64,000 nt of DNA from Sulfurimonas sediminis. GTDB taxonomy: Bacteria; Campylobacterota; Campylobacteria; Campylobacterales; Sulfurimonadaceae. Positions 8,695-17,919 of this stretch are shown one piece after another. The stretch spans positions 310,001-374,000 of the forward strand of contig NZ_CP041235.1 of assembly GCF_014905115.1 (NCBI RefSeq), read 5' to 3'. Numbering within the stretch: position 1 is the first letter of the stretch; each line of letters opens with the position of its first letter. Position numbers and translations under genes: made by a program. The notes under the pieces were generated by a model. It was not told where the DNA came from. It was given only the letters and a program-made list of their open reading frames with translations, and did not search any database.

Positions 8695-9015
8695 ATGAAC
8701 ACAATAGAAACAATAGAACAAACAATACAAGAAAATCTGGCAGTGATGCTCTACTTCTCTGCGCCTACATGTAACGTATGCCATGCACTCAAGCCAAAAC
8801 TGCTCGAAGCGATAGATAGAAATTTCAAAGAATTTACCATTGTAACTGTTGATATTTCAGTTGAACAGGAAATAGCGGCACATTTCAGTGTTTTTGCAAT
8901 TCCTACGGTACTCGTTTTTTTAGACGGCAGAGAATTTTTGCGAAAATCCCGTCATATGAGTGTGGATGAAGTTATTCGGGAAATTCGCCGTCCTTATGAA
9001 ATTATGATCTCTTAA
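8695..9015 (+). CDS. Thioredoxin-family protein
   Basis: A 106-residue cytoplasmic protein with the thioredoxin fold. The active-site motif is CNVC at residues 26-29 inside YFSAPTCNVCHALKP, and the cis-proline region is FAIPTVLVFL at about residue 65. It lacks the WCGPC of housekeeping thioredoxin, so it is a divergent member with unknown partners, perhaps a thiol reductase or monothiol carrier. There is no signal peptide. It starts with a TATAAT box six bases before the ATG and is divergent from the AEC transporter. Confidence 0.9.
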   Translation: MNTIETIEQTIQENLAVMLYFSAPTCNVCHALKPKLLEAIDRNFKEFTIVTVDISVEQEIAAHFSVFAIPTVLVFLDGREFLRKSRHMSVDEVIREIRRPYEIMIS

Positions 9016-9063
9016 GTGCCTTGTGTAATATTATATAAAATAATACAATTTTTGTAAGCTTCT

Positions 9064-9100
9064 TGTAACCTTTTTAGCATATAATTGTTTTTTGAAAGGA
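9064..9100 (+). promoter_or_regulatory. Promoter and ribosome site of the CetB/CetA pair
   Basis: TTGTAA (9064-9069) lies ahead of TATAAT (9080-9085); the spacing is short, so the -35 is uncertain. GAAAGGA at 9094-9100 sits six bases before a GTG codon at 9107 and decides that start. Confidence 0.5.
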
Positions 9101-9106
9101 TAAACA

Positions 9107-9616
9107 GTGAATAAAATTGTTCCGAGAAATAATGAAATAACACTCTCAGAAGATGAGTTTATAGTTTCTAAAACTGATACAAAAGGAAAAATTCTTTACG
9201 GGAATAAAATTTTTATAAAGATTTCCGGTTATGAAGAAAAAGAGTTGCTAGGCCAGCCCCACTCAATACTGAGACATCCTGATATGCCTAAGGTTATCTT
9301 TAAACTGCTGTGGGAGAGACTGCAGGCAAAGAAAGAGATATTTGCCTATGTGAAAAATCTCTCAAAAGACGGTTCCTATTACTGGGTGTTGGCAAATGTC
9401 ACAGTCACTTTAGGGGAAAATGGAAATGTTATTGATTATCATTCTGTAAGGCGTAAGCCCTCTGCCAAGGCAATGGCGGTCATTCCTGAACTGTATGCAC
9501 AGTTGCTGCAAGAAGAAAAAAGATCGGGAATGGCTGGCTCCGAACAAATGCTTGACGCACTACTCCATGAAAAAAGGACAGGGTATGACGATTTTATCTT
9601 CCATTTACAGCACTAA
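9107..9616 (+). CDS. CetB-like PAS-domain redox/energy sensor
   Basis: A 169-residue soluble PAS protein (core about 20-130: [39 protein letters not shown]), closely matching Aer-type FAD-binding PAS domains and the Campylobacter jejuni energy-taxis protein CetB (about 165 residues). In C. jejuni CetB passes a redox signal to the membrane protein CetA; here the CetA-like gene overlaps the end of this one by 32 bases, which supports the same pairing. It starts with GTG behind a strong GAAAGGA ribosome site. FAD binding is expected from the family, not shown by the sequence. The 3' overlap could also reflect an ancestral single Aer-like gene that was split. Confidence 0.88.
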   Translation: MNKIVPRNNEITLSEDEFIVSKTDTKGKILYGNKIFIKISGYEEKELLGQPHSILRHPDMPKVIFKLLWERLQAKKEIFAYVKNLSKDGSYYWVLANVTVTLGENGNVIDYHSVRRKPSAKAMAVIPELYAQLLQEEKRSGMAGSEQMLDALLHEKRTGYDDFIFHLQH

Positions 9617-11048
9617 ACAAACACTTTCCCTCTATATGCTTTTAGGCGCCATATTGATTTACACATTGATTACAGGACAGTATATATTTGCCGGAGCAGT
9701 ATTTGTTGGACTTATCGTAACATTGCTTTTATCACTTGCATCAGGTGATATCTGCGATAAAATATTTCAGGATGAGTTGATTCGACAGATCAGGGATGTG
9801 CTTCTCAGGGTTGGCAAAGGAGAACTTTCTCATAGAATTACAAATATACCTGAGACCCATATAATGCAGGGAGTCGCATGGGGAATCAATGATTTGCTGG
9901 ATCAGACAGAACAGTATATCCGTGATGTGATTGCCTCGATTGAAAATGCAAATGCAGGATATAACAACAGAATAATTTATGAAAACGGATACAGGGGAGA
10001 AGTTCTTGCATCTATTCCTGCACTCAACCATGCCATTACGTCTATAGGAATATCTCACAAAGCTGCACAAAAAACAAACCTTGGAGAAGTTTTTGATGTT
10101 AACAGTAATGGGGGTGTGACACGTGGGCTGAATATTATTCAAGAAGATATATCTGATAATCTGGACATATTGCAAAGAATTGCACACAGTACACAAGAGA
10201 CGGCAGAGGAAGCAACAGAGTCCAAAGTTGTGGTGAATAATATTACAAACAGGCTGGAAGAGCTCATCACACTTATTACAAATTCAGATGAAGTCATTCG
10301 TGCTTTGAATGAACAGACAAGTGAAATAAATGCTATCGTTGATTTGATTAAAGATATTGCTGATCAGACAAATCTTCTAGCACTCAATGCTGCTATCGAA
10401 GCAGCGCGTGCCGGAGAGCACGGACGAGGGTTTGCTGTAGTAGCCGATGAGGTAAGAAAACTGGCCGAAAGAACGCAAAAAGCAACCCAGGAAATCTCCA
10501 TTACAACCAACACACTGAAGCAGGAAGCGGATGACATTCAAAACAACTCCATGCAGATTACTGATCTTGCAATGCGTTCTCAAGAAGATGTTTCAAAGTT
10601 TAACAATACACTGAACAGCTTTGCAAACAAAGCAAATGAATCAGCGTATGAAGCTGTATTTATGTATGATTCACTCTATACCAGTCTGGCAAAAGTAGAC
10701 CATATTATTCTCAAGCACAAAGCCTATAAAGCACTTTTGGATGAAAATGAAGCAATGGCAAAAGAGTTTGTCGATCATAACAAATGTAGAATGGGACAAT
10801 GGTACAACACCGATGCAAAGCAGAAGTTTGAACATACAAAAGCCTATAAAGAGTTGGGAAATGTCCATAAAAGAGTGCATGATAAAATATTTGAAGTAAT
10901 GCGCTGTGTACCTGAACATACCTGTATTACGAAAGAAAACCAGGAGAATGTTATCAGTGGATTTAAAGATATGGAAGAAGCGAGTTTTAAGATGTTTGAT
11001 CTTTTTAGAGCAATGGTAAGAGAAGGTAACCCCAAGGTTACGCTTTAA
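9585..11048 (+). CDS. CetA-like methyl-accepting chemotaxis protein with C-terminal CZB domain
   Basis: A 487-residue protein. A hydrophobic hairpin near the N-terminus (about 12-50, no real periplasmic loop, as in Aer and CetA) leads to a HAMP-like region (about 55-110). The signalling domain has the conserved tip [20 protein letters not shown] and [19 protein letters not shown]. The C-terminus is a zinc-binding CZB domain ([10 protein letters not shown], then [12 protein letters not shown], then HKRVHDKI). It starts at an ATG inside the preceding PAS gene (32-base overlap), so translation is probably coupled. The longer frame upstream of this ATG has no support. Its 3' end overlaps the convergent methyltransferase gene by 11 bases. 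Confidence 0.9.
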   Translation: MTILSSIYSTKQTLSLYMLLGAILIYTLITGQYIFAGAVFVGLIVTLLLSLASGDICDKIFQDELIRQIRDVLLRVGKGELSHRITNIPETHIMQGVAWGINDLLDQTEQYIRDVIASIENANAGYNNRIIYENGYRGEVLASIPALNHAITSIGISHKAAQKTNLGEVFDVNSNGGVTRGLNIIQEDISDNLDILQRIAHSTQETAEEATESKVVVNNITNRLEELITLITNSDEVIRALNEQTSEINAIVDLIKDIADQTNLLALNAAIEAARAGEHGRGFAVVADEVRKLAERTQKATQEISITTNTLKQEADDIQNNSMQITDLAMRSQEDVSKFNNTLNSFANKANESAYEAVFMYDSLYTSLAKVDHIILKHKAYKALLDENEAMAKEFVDHNKCRMGQWYNTDAKQKFEHTKAYKELGNVHKRVHDKIFEVMRCVPEHTCITKENQENVISGFKDMEEASFKMFDLFRAMVREGNPKVTL

Positions 11049-11787
11049 AGGCAATCAGTGATGCCGTAACGGCAACGTTGAGAGATTCTACACCTCTGTT
11101 CATGGGAATAGAGACAGAATCATTGCAGAGTTTTTCCACTGTATCACTGACGCCTTCGTTCTCATTCCCCAAAACATAGACGGTTTTTTTCTCTTCTCTG
11201 ATATCGTTGAGAGCAGTTTTTGCATGGGAGGAGAGGGAATAGATTTTTGCTTCTTGAAGTTGCGGCAATATCTCTTCAAGTGTATTACAAAAGTAGACAG
11301 GCAGTTTAAAAAGAGTGCCGGCACTTGCTTTGACAACAAGAGGGGAAATTTTTGCCGAGTTTCTCTTTGGCAGAATGACACCGTCAATATTTCCTGCAGC
11401 ACACGAGCGTATAATCATTCCTAAATTTTGCGGATTTTGTATACCGTCAAGTGCAATGAGTCTGTATTGCTGCAGTTCTTTTATTTTGTTTACATGTAAA
11501 TATGTTTTAGAAACTATATCAATGGCTACTCCCTGATCCTGTTTTGCATTTTTACTTATGCGTGAAAGAGCGGCTTTATTGTGTTTGACTATTTCAATCC
11601 CACGTTCTTTTGCAAGCAGAAGAATCTTTTTTATTGCTCCGTCAGGTTTGTTTGAATCAGCCAGATGCAGTTTATGAATTTCAATCGAACTGTCTTGGAG
11701 TATTTCTACAACGACATTCCTTCCATACAGGGTAATGATTTTTTCAAAAAAAGCTTTTTTTTCTTTATACTCTTGAGAGTCTTTCAT
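11038..11787 (-). CDS. rlmB: TrmH/SpoU-family RNA 2'-O-ribose methyltransferase (RlmB-like)
   Basis: A 249-residue SPOUT methyltransferase. The N-terminal part (about 10-90; [11 protein letters not shown], then the [20 protein letters not shown] segment) is the L30e-like RNA-binding domain. The C-terminal part has the trefoil-knot motifs [27 protein letters not shown] and [18 protein letters not shown]. RlmB modifies G2251 of 23S rRNA; the family also holds tRNA enzymes, so the exact target is inferred. It lies 12 bases downstream of yaaA and probably shares its transcript. Confidence 0.85.
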   Translation of the reverse strand: MKDSQEYKEKKAFFEKIITLYGRNVVVEILQDSSIEIHKLHLADSNKPDGAIKKILLLAKERGIEIVKHNKAALSRISKNAKQDQGVAIDIVSKTYLHVNKIKELQQYRLIALDGIQNPQNLGMIIRSCAAGNIDGVILPKRNSAKISPLVVKASAGTLFKLPVYFCNTLEEILPQLQEAKIYSLSSHAKTALNDIREEKKTVYVLGNENEGVSDTVEKLCNDSVSIPMNRGVESLNVAVTASLIAFKA

Positions 11788-11799
11788 AGTGTGTTTCTC

Positions 11800-12528
11800 C
11801 TATTCTATTATATTGTAAACAATTTCTTTTTTTAATTTTTGCTCTGTAATCTCGTGAACCTGCAAATTTTCTATCTCAAGTTTCATAAAATCATCCAGAG
11901 AATTTACACCGGCTTTTGCAATTTCACGCAAAACAATGCCCCGATAGGCTTTTGCCCAGTGTGAAACTGTTTTTCCGTTTTTTAAAAATTTCAGTGTTGT
12001 ATGCGGTTGCGTGAGTTTGTAAAATTTATTATAATAGCCTGCCCGTAAATCTAAAATATCATGCCCCCCAAGATATAAATCAAGCTGGTAGGAAAATCGT
12101 TCTTTGTAAAATTTATCCGGTGCAATATCACCGACAGTGTTTCCCTGTTTGACTTTATAGTTTGCAATCACATCACCACCGAGTACAGGACCGTAAAGAT
12201 TTGAAAATATAAGGGTATTGTTTTTAAGATGCTCTTGCGCATTTTCATTGAGTTCATCATATTTCAGGTAGTCATAGGCTACACCCTGATAGCGTTCTAT
12301 CGCACACATCAAAGGAGAATTGTATATATCGTTTATGTAAGACCGGCATTCACCGAATTTTTTAAAACCAAAAAGTTGTTTTATCTTCTCTTCATTACCG
12401 CTTAATACTACAGTATTATAAGCGTCCAAAATTTCTTTCCTGGCATTTGGCGCACCAAAAAGATCTTTTTCCTTTTCCCTTCCGCCGCTCTTTTTCCCTT
12501 CTGATGGAGAAAATAATATTTTTAACAT
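11800..12528 (-). CDS. yaaA: YaaA-family peroxide stress protein (DUF328)
   Basis: A 242-residue protein opening with the family signature MLKILFSPSEGKK, and with FSNLYGPVLGGDVIANYKVK (about 105-130) and SHWAKAYRGI later. In E. coli YaaA lowers intracellular free iron during peroxide stress and has a DNA-binding helix-hairpin-helix. The length is typical. A minus-strand frame starting further upstream is a shadow in another frame. It is the first gene of a two-gene unit with the methyltransferase. Confidence 0.9.
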   Translation of the reverse strand: MLKILFSPSEGKKSGGREKEKDLFGAPNARKEILDAYNTVVLSGNEEKIKQLFGFKKFGECRSYINDIYNSPLMCAIERYQGVAYDYLKYDELNENAQEHLKNNTLIFSNLYGPVLGGDVIANYKVKQGNTVGDIAPDKFYKERFSYQLDLYLGGHDILDLRAGYYNKFYKLTQPHTTLKFLKNGKTVSHWAKAYRGIVLREIAKAGVNSLDDFMKLEIENLQVHEITEQKLKKEIVYNIIE

Positions 12529-12613
12529 CTACTCTTGCCTTTATAAAAACTGTTAATCTAATTATATCTACATAAATGCTATAATATTTCCAAAACAGCA
12601 AAAAGTGTATAAA

Positions 12614-13396
12614 ATGTATGAAAACAGTATAAAAATTTTAGGTGCCTATGGAACAAAAGCCAAAGGTTTTGGCACAACATCCTTTATGTTGGATGCCGGA
12701 ACTGTGATAGATGCCGGAAATCTTCTAAATGCTTTGGCCGAGAACTCTTTACATGTAGAGTATATTTATTTAACACATTCTCACCTTGATCATATATCTG
12801 ATATAGCCTATATTGTAGACAACTATTTTTTACAAAGAAGAAAAACTTTGCATATCATAGGCTTGCCCCAAACCATACAGGCATTAAAAAAACATTTTTT
12901 TAATGACACAATATGGCCGGATTTTTCCAAAATTCCTTTGGAGGGCTCAGAAGAAATGAGCATCAGGTACCGTGATATATATTGTAACGAGAGATATACA
13001 CTTAATAACAAAACAACTATTATGCCAATTGAAACTGACCATACGGTTCCGAGTTGTGGCTATATTTATAAAGTAAACAACAGAGGCGTACTTATAACGG
13101 CAGATACACTCTCTCTTGAAAATATTATAAACAGATTGGACAATGACAGAGAAATAAAGTCGCTTGTTGTTGAATGCTCTTTTCCCTCAAGTATGGAAAA
13201 CTTAGCAAAAGTAAGCAAACATCTGACACCAAAACTGCTTTTTGAAGCATTGCAGAAATTACAAAGAGATGATATGAGACTCTATATTAACCATATAAAA
13301 CCGTCATATTTAAAAGAGATTACTGAAGAAATAGAAGAGTTTGGGGGAAATTTTAGGCCAATTATACTAAAAGACGGTGATTTTATAAATTTCTGA
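12614..13396 (+). CDS. Class II 3',5'-cyclic-nucleotide phosphodiesterase (metallo-beta-lactamase fold)
   Basis: A 260-residue metal-dependent hydrolase. The MBL motif THSHLDH is at residues 54-60, followed by further metal ligands in ETDHTVPSCGY (about 140), TADTLS and the C-terminal YINHIKPS. The overall order and the DAGTVIDAGNL start match the class II phosphodiesterases that cleave cAMP or cGMP. Other MBL substrates are possible. The ATG at 12614 is chosen over an in-frame GTG at 12605; neither has a strong ribosome site. A TATAAT at 12580-12585 is a likely -10 box. Confidence 0.85.
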   Translation: MYENSIKILGAYGTKAKGFGTTSFMLDAGTVIDAGNLLNALAENSLHVEYIYLTHSHLDHISDIAYIVDNYFLQRRKTLHIIGLPQTIQALKKHFFNDTIWPDFSKIPLEGSEEMSIRYRDIYCNERYTLNNKTTIMPIETDHTVPSCGYIYKVNNRGVLITADTLSLENIINRLDNDREIKSLVVECSFPSSMENLAKVSKHLTPKLLFEALQKLQRDDMRLYINHIKPSYLKEITEEIEEFGGNFRPIILKDGDFINF

Positions 13397-13405
13397 CAAA
13401 AACCC

Positions 13406-13434
13406 TTGACATAGAATTTATTTTGCACTATAAT
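13406..13434 (+). promoter_or_regulatory. Consensus sigma-70 promoter of the tRNA-tuf operon
   Basis: TTGACA (13406-13411), a 17-base spacer, and TATAAT (13429-13434) match the full vegetative consensus. Transcription should start near 13441, about ten bases before the first tRNA. It is the best promoter I see in the window, as expected for stable RNA and translation genes. Confidence 0.85.
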
Positions 13435-13451
13435 TCTGGCTCAAATTCGAT

Positions 13452-13528
13452 GCCGACATAGCTCAGTTGGCTAGAGCAGCTGATTTGTAATCAGCAGGCC
13501 CGGGGTTCAAATCCTCGTGTCGGCACCA
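13452..13528 (+). tRNA. tRNA-Thr (anticodon TGT)
   Basis: A full cloverleaf can be folded: acceptor GCCGACA pairs with TGTCGGC, the anticodon stem GCTGA/TCAGC encloses TTTGTAA (anticodon TGT), and the T-loop is GTTCAAATC. The 3' CCA is encoded. It is the first gene of the Thr-Tyr-Gly-Thr-tuf cluster, an order also known upstream of tufB in E. coli. Confidence 0.97.
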
Positions 13529-13587
13529 TTGAATTTTGAATATTAGAAACAGTGTTAGACCAGAAAACATTTTATAAATGTACACGT

Positions 13588-13672
13588 GGTGGGATAGTCA
13601 AGTGGCCAACGACGGCAGACTGTAAATCTGCTCCCTATGGGTTCAGAGGTTCGACTCCTCTTCCCACCACCA
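13588..13672 (+). tRNA. tRNA-Tyr (anticodon GTA)
   Basis: Class II tRNA with a long variable arm, 85 bases with encoded CCA. Acceptor GGTGGGA pairs with TCCCACC; the anticodon loop CTGTAAA carries GTA. Second in the tRNA cluster. Confidence 0.97.
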
Positions 13673-13679
13673 CTCATAT

Positions 13680-13755
<76 letters not shown>

Positions 13756-13880
13756 TTTGAGATTCTGGAAGCTGAAGTATAATTTCTATCTTACTTCATA
13801 CAATCTGTATATTTGTAAAATATATATTTATATAGAATACTCTAATCACAAAAAAACTAATATCAAAATAAAAAAGAATT

Positions 13881-14024
<144 letters not shown>

Positions 14025-14034
14025 GATTTTTGGG

Positions 14035-14040
14035 TATAAT
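14035..14040 (+). promoter_or_regulatory. Probable -10 box of a tuf-proximal promoter
   Basis: TGGGTATAAT contains TATAAT 35 bases before the tuf ATG, followed by GTCGGAGAA as the ribosome site. It could let tuf be transcribed without the tRNAs. No clear -35 is seen. Confidence 0.5.
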
Positions 14041-14075
14041 TCCATTTCAATTCAAAATTAAAGTCGGAGAACATT

Positions 14076-15275
14076 ATGGCAAAAGAAAAGTTTGAACGTA
14101 ACAAACCCCATGTTAACATCGGTACAATTGGTCACGTTGACCACGGTAAAACAACATTAACAGCAGCTATTACTGCAGTACTTGCAGTTAAAAATGATGC
14201 AAAATTTATGGATTATGATGCAATCGATAATGCACCTGAAGAAAGAGAGCGTGGTATTACTATCGCTACTTCACACGTAGAGTATGAAACAGACAACCGT
14301 CACTATGCACACGTTGACTGTCCTGGTCACGCGGATTATGTTAAAAACATGATTACTGGTGCTGCACAAATGGACGGTGCTATTCTTGTTGTTTCTGCAG
14401 CGGATGGCCCAATGCCACAAACTCGTGAGCACATCCTTCTTTCAAAACAAGTTGGTGTTCCGTACATCGTTGTTTTCATGAACAAAGAAGATATGGTTGA
14501 TGATGAAGAGTTGTTAGAGCTAGTTGAAATGGAAATCCGTGAACTGCTTGACATGTATGAATTCCCGGGTGATGACACTCCAATCACTGCAGGTTCAGCA
14601 TTAAAAGCTCTTGAAGAAGCAAAAGCAGGTACTTTGGGTGAATGGTCTGAAAAGATTGTTGAGCTTATGAAAACTGTTGATGAGTACATTCCTGAACCAG
14701 AACGTGAAACTGACAAAGATTTCTTGATGCCTGTTGAAGATGTTTTCTCAATCTCTGGTCGTGGTACAGTTGTTACTGGACGTATCGAGCGTGGTATTAT
14801 CAAAGTTGGTGAAGAAGTAGAAATCGTTGGTATCCGTGATACACAAAAAACTACTGTAACTGGTGTTGAAATGTTCCGTAAAGAAATGGAGCAAGGTGAA
14901 GCCGGTGACAACTGTGGTATTCTTGTTCGTGGTATTGCGAAAGATGAAGTTGAGCGTGGTCAAGTACTTTGTAAGCCGGGTACAATTACACCTCACACTA
15001 AATTTACTGCAGAAATCTATGTTCTGAGTAAAGATGAGGGTGGTCGTCATACTCCATTCTTTAATGGTTATCGTCCACAGTTCTATGTACGTACTACAGA
15101 CGTTACTGGAGCAATCACTTTACCAGAAGGTACTGAGATGGTAATGCCAGGTGATAACGTAAGTATTACTGCTGAGTTAATTCACCCAATTGCAATGGAA
15201 AAAGGTACTAAGTTCGCTATCCGTGAGGGTGGACGTACAGTTGGTGCCGGTGTTGTTGCAGAGATTCTTGCATAA
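14076..15275 (+). CDS. tuf: Translation elongation factor Tu
   Basis: A 399-residue EF-Tu of normal length. P-loop [10 protein letters not shown] (residues 18-27), switch [14 protein letters not shown] (about 80-92), the NKED guanine motif (about 135-138), and domains 2-3 ending in [14 protein letters not shown]. It delivers aminoacyl-tRNA to the ribosome with GTP. Codon use is strongly biased (GGT, CGT, GTT), as in highly expressed genes. A short hairpin (TTAGCC/GGCTAA, 15276-15290) follows the stop, but transcription probably continues into rpmG. Confidence 0.99.
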   Translation: MAKEKFERNKPHVNIGTIGHVDHGKTTLTAAITAVLAVKNDAKFMDYDAIDNAPEERERGITIATSHVEYETDNRHYAHVDCPGHADYVKNMITGAAQMDGAILVVSAADGPMPQTREHILLSKQVGVPYIVVFMNKEDMVDDEELLELVEMEIRELLDMYEFPGDDTPITAGSALKALEEAKAGTLGEWSEKIVELMKTVDEYIPEPERETDKDFLMPVEDVFSISGRGTVVTGRIERGIIKVGEEVEIVGIRDTQKTTVTGVEMFRKEMEQGEAGDNCGILVRGIAKDEVERGQVLCKPGTITPHTKFTAEIYVLSKDEGGRHTPFFNGYRPQFYVRTTDVTGAITLPEGTEMVMPGDNVSITAELIHPIAMEKGTKFAIREGGRTVGAGVVAEILA

Positions 15276-15320
15276 TTAGCCTTTGGCTAATATGCAAAAT
15301 CCTTTAAAAGGTCCCTTAAT

Positions 15321-15473
15321 ATGAGAGAAGCAATACACTTAGGTTGTGAGAAATGTACAAGACGTAATTATCACACAACAAAAAACAAAAAGACTCACAC
15401 TGAGAAATTTTCAGTACGTAAATACTGTAAATGGTGTAAAGAGCACACAATTCACAAAGAGATGAAACTGTAA
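15321..15473 (+). CDS. rpmG: 50S ribosomal protein L33 (bL33)
   Basis: A 50-residue ribosomal protein starting MREAIHLGCEKCTRRNYHTT. It is the zinc-binding form, with two cysteine pairs: CEKC near residue 9 and CKWC near residue 38. It sits between tuf and tRNA-Trp, the usual Campylobacterota order. Confidence 0.97.
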   Translation: MREAIHLGCEKCTRRNYHTTKNKKTHTEKFSVRKYCKWCKEHTIHKEMKL

Positions 15474-15493
15474 TATCTGGCACTAAATGCCGA

Positions 15494-15523
15494 CACCACC
15501 GTCGCTAAAGCGTAAGTGTGGTG
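15494..15523 (+). other. Intergenic hairpin with a GCTAAAGC tip
   Basis: CACCAC pairs with GTGGTG and the tip is CGC-TAAA-GCG (15503-15512). It lies between rpmG and tRNA-Trp with no T-run, so a processing or stability element is more likely than a terminator. The same GCTAAAGC tip recurs at other gene borders in this window. Confidence 0.5.
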
Positions 15524-15538
15524 ATTACAGATTTAACT

Positions 15539-15614
15539 AGGCGTATAGCTCCAATGGTAGAGCACCGGATTCCAAATCCGGGTGTTGGGAGTTCGAGTCT
15601 CTCTACGCCTGCCA
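15539..15614 (+). tRNA. tRNA-Trp (anticodon CCA)
   Basis: Acceptor AGGCGTA pairs with TACGCCT; the anticodon stem CCGGA/TCCGG encloses TTCCAAA (anticodon CCA). The 3' CCA is encoded. Its position between rpmG and secE is conserved in Campylobacterota. Confidence 0.97.
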
Positions 15615-15686
15615 CACATTTATTATAAGTAGAGCAGATCTGCTTTATTTATAACAAATGACATTTCAATATAATGGAAAAGATAG

Positions 15687-15866
15687 ATGAATTTAAGTAA
15701 AGTAATAAGTAACGCAAGACTGGAACTGAGCAAAGTTATCTTTCCTACAAAAAGTCAGGTAAAACAGGCGTATATAGCAGTTGTTATTGTAGTATCTGCA
15801 ATAGCGGCATTTCTTGCATTGGTTGACTTGCTTATGTCATCTGTTATGTCTGCAATTTTAGGTTAA
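15687..15866 (+). CDS. secE: Protein translocase subunit SecE
   Basis: A 59-residue single-span membrane protein. A short cytoplasmic amphipathic part with ELSKVIFPTKSQVKQ, the conserved SecE hinge, precedes one transmembrane helix (about 30-55). It stabilises SecY in the Sec translocon. It sits immediately before nusG, as in most bacteria. Confidence 0.96.
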   Translation: MNLSKVISNARLELSKVIFPTKSQVKQAYIAVVIVVSAIAAFLALVDLLMSSVMSAILG

Positions 15867-15876
15867 GGAGTAAAAA

Positions 15877-16404
15877 ATGGCACATCAATGGTACTCTATA
15901 CAGACCTATGGCAGTGACAGAACAGTGAGAGATGCAATCTTTAATATGATAAAAGAACATGGTTTAGAAGAGCATATTACAGATGTAATAGTTCCTACAG
16001 AGGATGTTATTGAAGTAAAAGACGGAAAGAAAAAGGTGAGTGAAAGATCTCTGTATTCCGGTTATGTGTTTGCCCGCATAGATTTAAACACAGAAATTCA
16101 GCATATGATTCAGTCAATACCAAAAGTATCAGGTTTTATCGGGGAAGGAAACACGCCTACACCTTTGAGCGAACATGACATTAATGTTATTTTGGACCGT
16201 GTGAACAACCGTGCTGCTCCAAAACCAAAAGTATTTTTTGATAATGGTGAAACGGTACGTATTATTGACGGGCCTTTTGCCAACTTTACGGGAACTGTTG
16301 ATGAGTATGACCTTGAACACGGTACTCTTAAGCTGAATGTTTCAATCTTTGGTAGAGCTACTCCTGTAGATATTTCTTACACACAGGTAGAAAAAATAAT
16401 CTAA
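15877..16404 (+). CDS. nusG: Transcription elongation/antitermination factor NusG
   Basis: A 175-residue NusG of normal length. The NGN domain starts [19 protein letters not shown]; the C-terminal KOW domain has [20 protein letters not shown]. It binds RNA polymerase and links it to Rho or the ribosome. It lies 10 bases after secE with GGAG as ribosome site. Confidence 0.99.
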   Translation: MAHQWYSIQTYGSDRTVRDAIFNMIKEHGLEEHITDVIVPTEDVIEVKDGKKKVSERSLYSGYVFARIDLNTEIQHMIQSIPKVSGFIGEGNTPTPLSEHDINVILDRVNNRAAPKPKVFFDNGETVRIIDGPFANFTGTVDEYDLEHGTLKLNVSIFGRATPVDISYTQVEKII

Positions 16405-16414
16405 TAAAGAACCC

Positions 16415-16465
16415 TGCTACGCTAAGGCTAGGTTTTAAATTTTGAAACTTAACCTTAGCGTAGTA
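16415..16465 (+). other. Long hairpin between nusG and rplK
   Basis: CTACGCTAAGG (16417-16427) pairs with CCTTAGCGTAG (16453-16463), with one more pair outside each arm. It is not followed by a T-run. It may be an RNase III or processing site, or part of the L1 autoregulatory target normally found upstream of rplK; the sequence alone does not decide. Confidence 0.5.
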
Positions 16466-16515
16466 AACTGGACCTCGTTTGGATTACGTAATTAAATAAT
16501 GAAAAAGGACAAAAA

Positions 16516-16941
16516 ATGGCAAAAAAAGTCATGGATTATATCAAGCTACAAATAGAAGCTGGTAAAGCTAACCCGGCTCCACCAGTAGGACCTGCATTAG
16601 GACAACGTGGTGTTAATATCATGGAATTCTGTAAAGCATTCAATGAAAAAACAAAAGATAAAATGGGATTCAAAGTTCCTGTTATTATTACAGTTTACAA
16701 TGACAGAAGTTTTTCTTTTGTTACAAAACAACCACCTGCTTCTGAACTTTTAATGAAAGCAGCCGGACTGAAAAAAGGGAGTGACAACCCTCTTAAAAAC
16801 AAAGTAGGGTCACTAACTCGTGCACAGCTTATGGAAGTTGTAGAAGCTAAAATCGAAGATTTAAATACTGACGACAAAGAGATGGCTGCAAATACTTTGG
16901 CAGGTTCTGCTCGTTCAATCGGTATAGAAATTAAAGACTAG
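16516..16941 (+). CDS. rplK: 50S ribosomal protein L11 (uL11)
   Basis: A 141-residue L11 of standard length. The proline-rich N-terminal hinge [20 protein letters not shown] is clear; the C-terminal domain, which binds 23S rRNA at the GTPase centre, ends [12 protein letters not shown]. First of the rplK-rplA pair. Confidence 0.99.
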   Translation: MAKKVMDYIKLQIEAGKANPAPPVGPALGQRGVNIMEFCKAFNEKTKDKMGFKVPVIITVYNDRSFSFVTKQPPASELLMKAAGLKKGSDNPLKNKVGSLTRAQLMEVVEAKIEDLNTDDKEMAANTLAGSARSIGIEIKD

Positions 16942-17006
16942 TAAAAAATAATCATCGACCACAGTGATTTCAAAATTATGTGGCAGAATTAATATGGAGA
17001 TTTGTA

Positions 17007-17699
17007 ATGAGCAAAAGATATAAACAATTATTAGAAAAAATTGACAAAACAAAATCATATGGTGTAGAAGAAGCTTCTGCAACAGTAAAAGATTTAAAAA
17101 GTGCAAAGTTTGACGAAACAGTTGAAATTGCAATGAACTTAAATGTAGATCCTCGTCACGCTGACCAAATGGTTCGTGGTGCTGTCGTTCTTCCTCACGG
17201 AACCGGTAAAACAGTTCGTGTAGCTGTATTTGCCAAAGGTGCCAAAGCTGATGAAGCAAAAGCCGCCGGTGCAGATATCGTTGGAACTGATGATTTGGTT
17301 GCACAAATCAAAGAAGGTGTATTTAACTTTGATGTTGTTGTTGCTGCACCTGACTGTATGGGTCTTGTAGGTCAGATTGGTCGTATTCTTGGGCCAAAAG
17401 GATTGATGCCAAATCCTAAAACGGGAACTGTAACACCTGATGTTGCAACAGCTGTAAAAAATGTCAAAGGCGGACAGGTTAACTTTAGAGTTGATAAAAA
17501 AGGTAATATCCATGCCGGTATAGGCAAAGCAAGCTTTGAAGCTTCTCAAATTGCTGAGAATTTAACTACTTTTCTTGTAGCCATCAACAAGCAAAAACCT
17601 GCCTCTGCAAAAGGGCGTTATATTAAAAATGCAGCATTGAGTTTAACTATGAGTCCTGCGGTTAAACTTGATGTTATAGAGTTGGCAGATATTAAATAA
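17007..17699 (+). CDS. rplA: 50S ribosomal protein L1 (uL1)
   Basis: A 230-residue L1. Visible motifs are [21 protein letters not shown], and [19 protein letters not shown] (about 120-140), the RNA-binding block. The start is set by GGAG at 16996-16999 ahead of the ATG; a longer frame from 16980 has no support. L1 binds the ribosomal stalk base and commonly represses its own operon. Confidence 0.99.
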   Translation: MSKRYKQLLEKIDKTKSYGVEEASATVKDLKSAKFDETVEIAMNLNVDPRHADQMVRGAVVLPHGTGKTVRVAVFAKGAKADEAKAAGADIVGTDDLVAQIKEGVFNFDVVVAAPDCMGLVGQIGRILGPKGLMPNPKTGTVTPDVATAVKNVKGGQVNFRVDKKGNIHAGIGKASFEASQIAENLTTFLVAINKQKPASAKGRYIKNAALSLTMSPAVKLDVIELADIK

Positions 17700-17701
17700 G
17701 C

Positions 17702-17744
17702 GGGCTAAAGCCCCTCATAGGAAAAAACTAAATTTTTTCCTATG
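17702..17744 (+). other. Tandem hairpins between rplA and rplJ
   Basis: GGGC-TAAA-GCCC (17702-17713) is followed by CATAGGAAAAAA-ctaaa-TTTTTTCCTATG (17716-17744). The second is a strong AT-rich stem and may attenuate or end the rplKA transcript. A similar pair of hairpins, with the same AAAAAACTAAATTTTTT core, occurs after priA at about 43.33 kb. Confidence 0.55.
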
Positions 17745-17820
17745 CTAAAATAAAAGTTTTTATTGTAGTATAAAAGATATATTACAATAAAGATTTTCAT
17801 TTTGGAAATCTGAATTACTT

Positions 17821-17910
17821 GGACTAAAGATAGCTGGGGGTATCTGCCGTGTCGGCAGTGAGCTTAATCGTACCCTTCCGCCCCGCTTGAAGTTATGTCT
17901 GGAAAGGAGA
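17821..17910 (+). promoter_or_regulatory. L10 leader (autoregulatory mRNA of rplJ-rplL)
   Basis: The GC-rich leader has a hairpin CTGCCG-TGT-CGGCAG (17844-17858), followed by AGCTTAATCGTACCC, which resembles the conserved bacterial L10 leader, ahead of the rplJ ribosome site. In characterised bacteria the L10-(L12)4 complex binds this leader and represses translation. The assignment rests on position and motif resemblance; a covariance-model search would settle it. Confidence 0.7.
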
Positions 17911-17919
17911 ACTATATAT

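Noticed and set aside
9495-9584. Longer N-terminus for the CetA-like protein
   Set aside because: The extension is a charged out-of-frame reading of the PAS gene; the hydrophobic N-terminus fits the ATG at 9585.
14336-14911. Long antisense frame within tuf
   Set aside because: It is a shadow caused by the strong codon bias of tuf; similar frames lie antisense to rplL, rpoB, rpoC and fusA.
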